DNA of 5,664 nucleotides from the NCBI GenBank assembly GCA_027067015.1, contig JAMOMS010000278.1:1-5664 (forward strand), read 5' to 3'. This document shows, one piece after another, positions 5,115 to 5,664 of this stretch. This DNA comes from Campylobacterales bacterium. Lineage in GTDB: Bacteria; Campylobacterota; Campylobacteria; Campylobacterales; Hydrogenimonadaceae. A model generated the notes under the pieces. The model had not been told where the DNA came from and did not search any database. It worked only from the letters and a program-made list of their open reading frames with translations. Position 1 is the first letter of the stretch. The number at the start of each line of letters is the position of its first letter. The position numbers were made by a program, and so were the translations under genes.

Positions 5115-5664
5115 CACTTCACCTCCCTAAGCGCCTCTTTGATGTCGCTTTCAATCATCTCTTCGGGCACCAGCCCTACGTAGTGGCGGAAATATTTGCC
5201 TTTGACAAAGAGCACCATAAACGGAATGGTGAAGTTTTTGGGCTGGTGCAACAGCTCCATCACCCGGTTGGCAAAAAGCATATTGTCAGGGGCGTTGGAG
5301 ACAAAGTAGTTGATGCCGTGGCCCTCGATAAAGCGTTTGAGTTCGGCCGGGTGTTTGCTCTCTACCAGTACCCCCATAATCTTGAGTTTTTTAGGATATT
5401 TTTTTTGAAGGTCGGCCAGGTGGGGAATCTCGGCCCGGCAGGGGGGGCACCAGGTGGCGAAAAAGTCAATCAGCACCGCCGATTCGCTGACGTTGAAATC
5501 GACCCCCTCATCCGTCACCTCGGCCGTGACGGCCTGGGTGTCGCTTTTGAGCGTAAAACGGCTGGGAAGAACAGCGGTAGCCGGTTTTTCGGCGGTTTTG
5601 GCGCCGTTTTGGGGGCGTTCTTTGTCGCCGCAACCGATAAAAAGGGCACCGCAAACCATGAGCG
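5114..5664 (-). CDS. TlpA-like thioredoxin-fold lipoprotein, 5' end outside window
   Basis: Probably a membrane-anchored, periplasmic thiol-disulfide oxidoreductase of the TlpA/ResA type, which reduces disulfides in exported proteins such as apocytochromes c; the exact partner is unknown. Counting from the ATG at 5659, the active site WCPPC is at residues 70-74 in the context LIDFFATWCPPCRAEIPHL, and the cis-proline loop TIPF is at 144-147, both normal for the thioredoxin fold. LFIGC just after that ATG resembles a lipobox, with the Cys at residue 10 as lipid anchor. Only nine residues would precede it, too short for a signal peptide, and the frame is still open upstream (CTC, Leu, then the window edge). 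The true start therefore probably lies beyond the edge, within a hydrophobic stretch entering the window. A Lys/Ala/Pro-rich linker (about 12-32) follows. It is the first visible gene of the operon; its TGA overlaps the ftsY ATG. Confidence 0.88.
   Translation of the reverse strand, partial: LMVCGALFIGCGDKERPQNGAKTAEKPATAVLPSRFTLKSDTQAVTAEVTDEGVDFNVSESAVLIDFFATWCPPCRAEIPHLADLQKKYPKKLKIMGVLVESKHPAELKRFIEGHGINYFVSNAPDNMLFANRVMELLHQPKNFTIPFMVLFVKGKYFRHYVGLVPEEMIESDIKEALREVK
5121..5127 (-). promoter_or_regulatory. Strong ribosome binding site deciding the ftsY start
   Basis: On the minus strand GGGAGGT contains a full GGAGG core (5122-5126) with 7 nt to the ATG at 5114 but only 4 nt to the in-frame GTG at 5117. 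It lies within the last codons of the upstream thioredoxin-lipoprotein gene, whose TGA overlaps the ATG as TGATG, implying coupled translation. Confidence 0.7.

Noticed and set aside
5657..5659. ATG at 5659 as the true start of the thioredoxin lipoprotein
   Set aside because: It leaves only nine residues before the lipobox Cys, too short for a signal peptide, and the frame is open to the window edge.

Overview
The window holds two unlike blocks. Positions 1 to about 2660 are AT-rich (G+C near one third, estimated by eye) and carry a compact three-gene cassette that reads as a type II restriction-modification (R-M) system with a controller (C) gene. Positions 2661-5664 are GC-rich (about 60%, by eye) and carry three tightly packed housekeeping genes on the minus strand. 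The host is a bacterium. A lipoprotein thioredoxin gene, a short-N-terminus ftsY and radA in one operon suggest a GC-rich member of the Campylobacterota (Sulfurovum/Nitratifractor-like), but this is inference from gene order and protein style, not a proven assignment.

R-M block. A C5-cytosine DNA methyltransferase gene (1-1261, minus strand, 3' end outside the window) diverges from a short XRE-type controller gene (1397-1618, plus). The controller is followed after 12 nt by a 328-residue protein (1631-2617, plus) with an HNH-like core flanked by two pairs of CxxC motifs, the likely restriction endonuclease. The 135-nt divergent intergenic region can be read almost base by base. It holds a good sigma70-type promoter for the methyltransferase, a tandem C-box operator (TATAGT repeated with a 15-bp period), and a promoter for C and R whose -35 element lies inside the right operator half. 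This is the known logic of C-regulated R-M systems: the methyltransferase is made first, and C then switches on and later limits its own promoter, delaying the nuclease until host DNA is protected.

Housekeeping block. A TlpA-like thioredoxin lipoprotein (5' end outside the window), ftsY (SRP receptor GTPase) and radA (branch-migration/recombination ATPase) form an operon read right to left, with a stop/start overlap and a 3-nt gap between genes. FtsY carries a C-terminal tail of about 80 residues beyond its NG domain. The AT-rich block begins immediately at the radA stop codon, and no GC-rich terminator for the operon is visible, which fits acquisition of the R-M cassette by horizontal transfer just downstream of radA.

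The most novel element is the candidate HNH/zinc-ribbon restriction enzyme, whose recognition site I cannot predict. I saw no RNA genes, CRISPR arrays or transposases.
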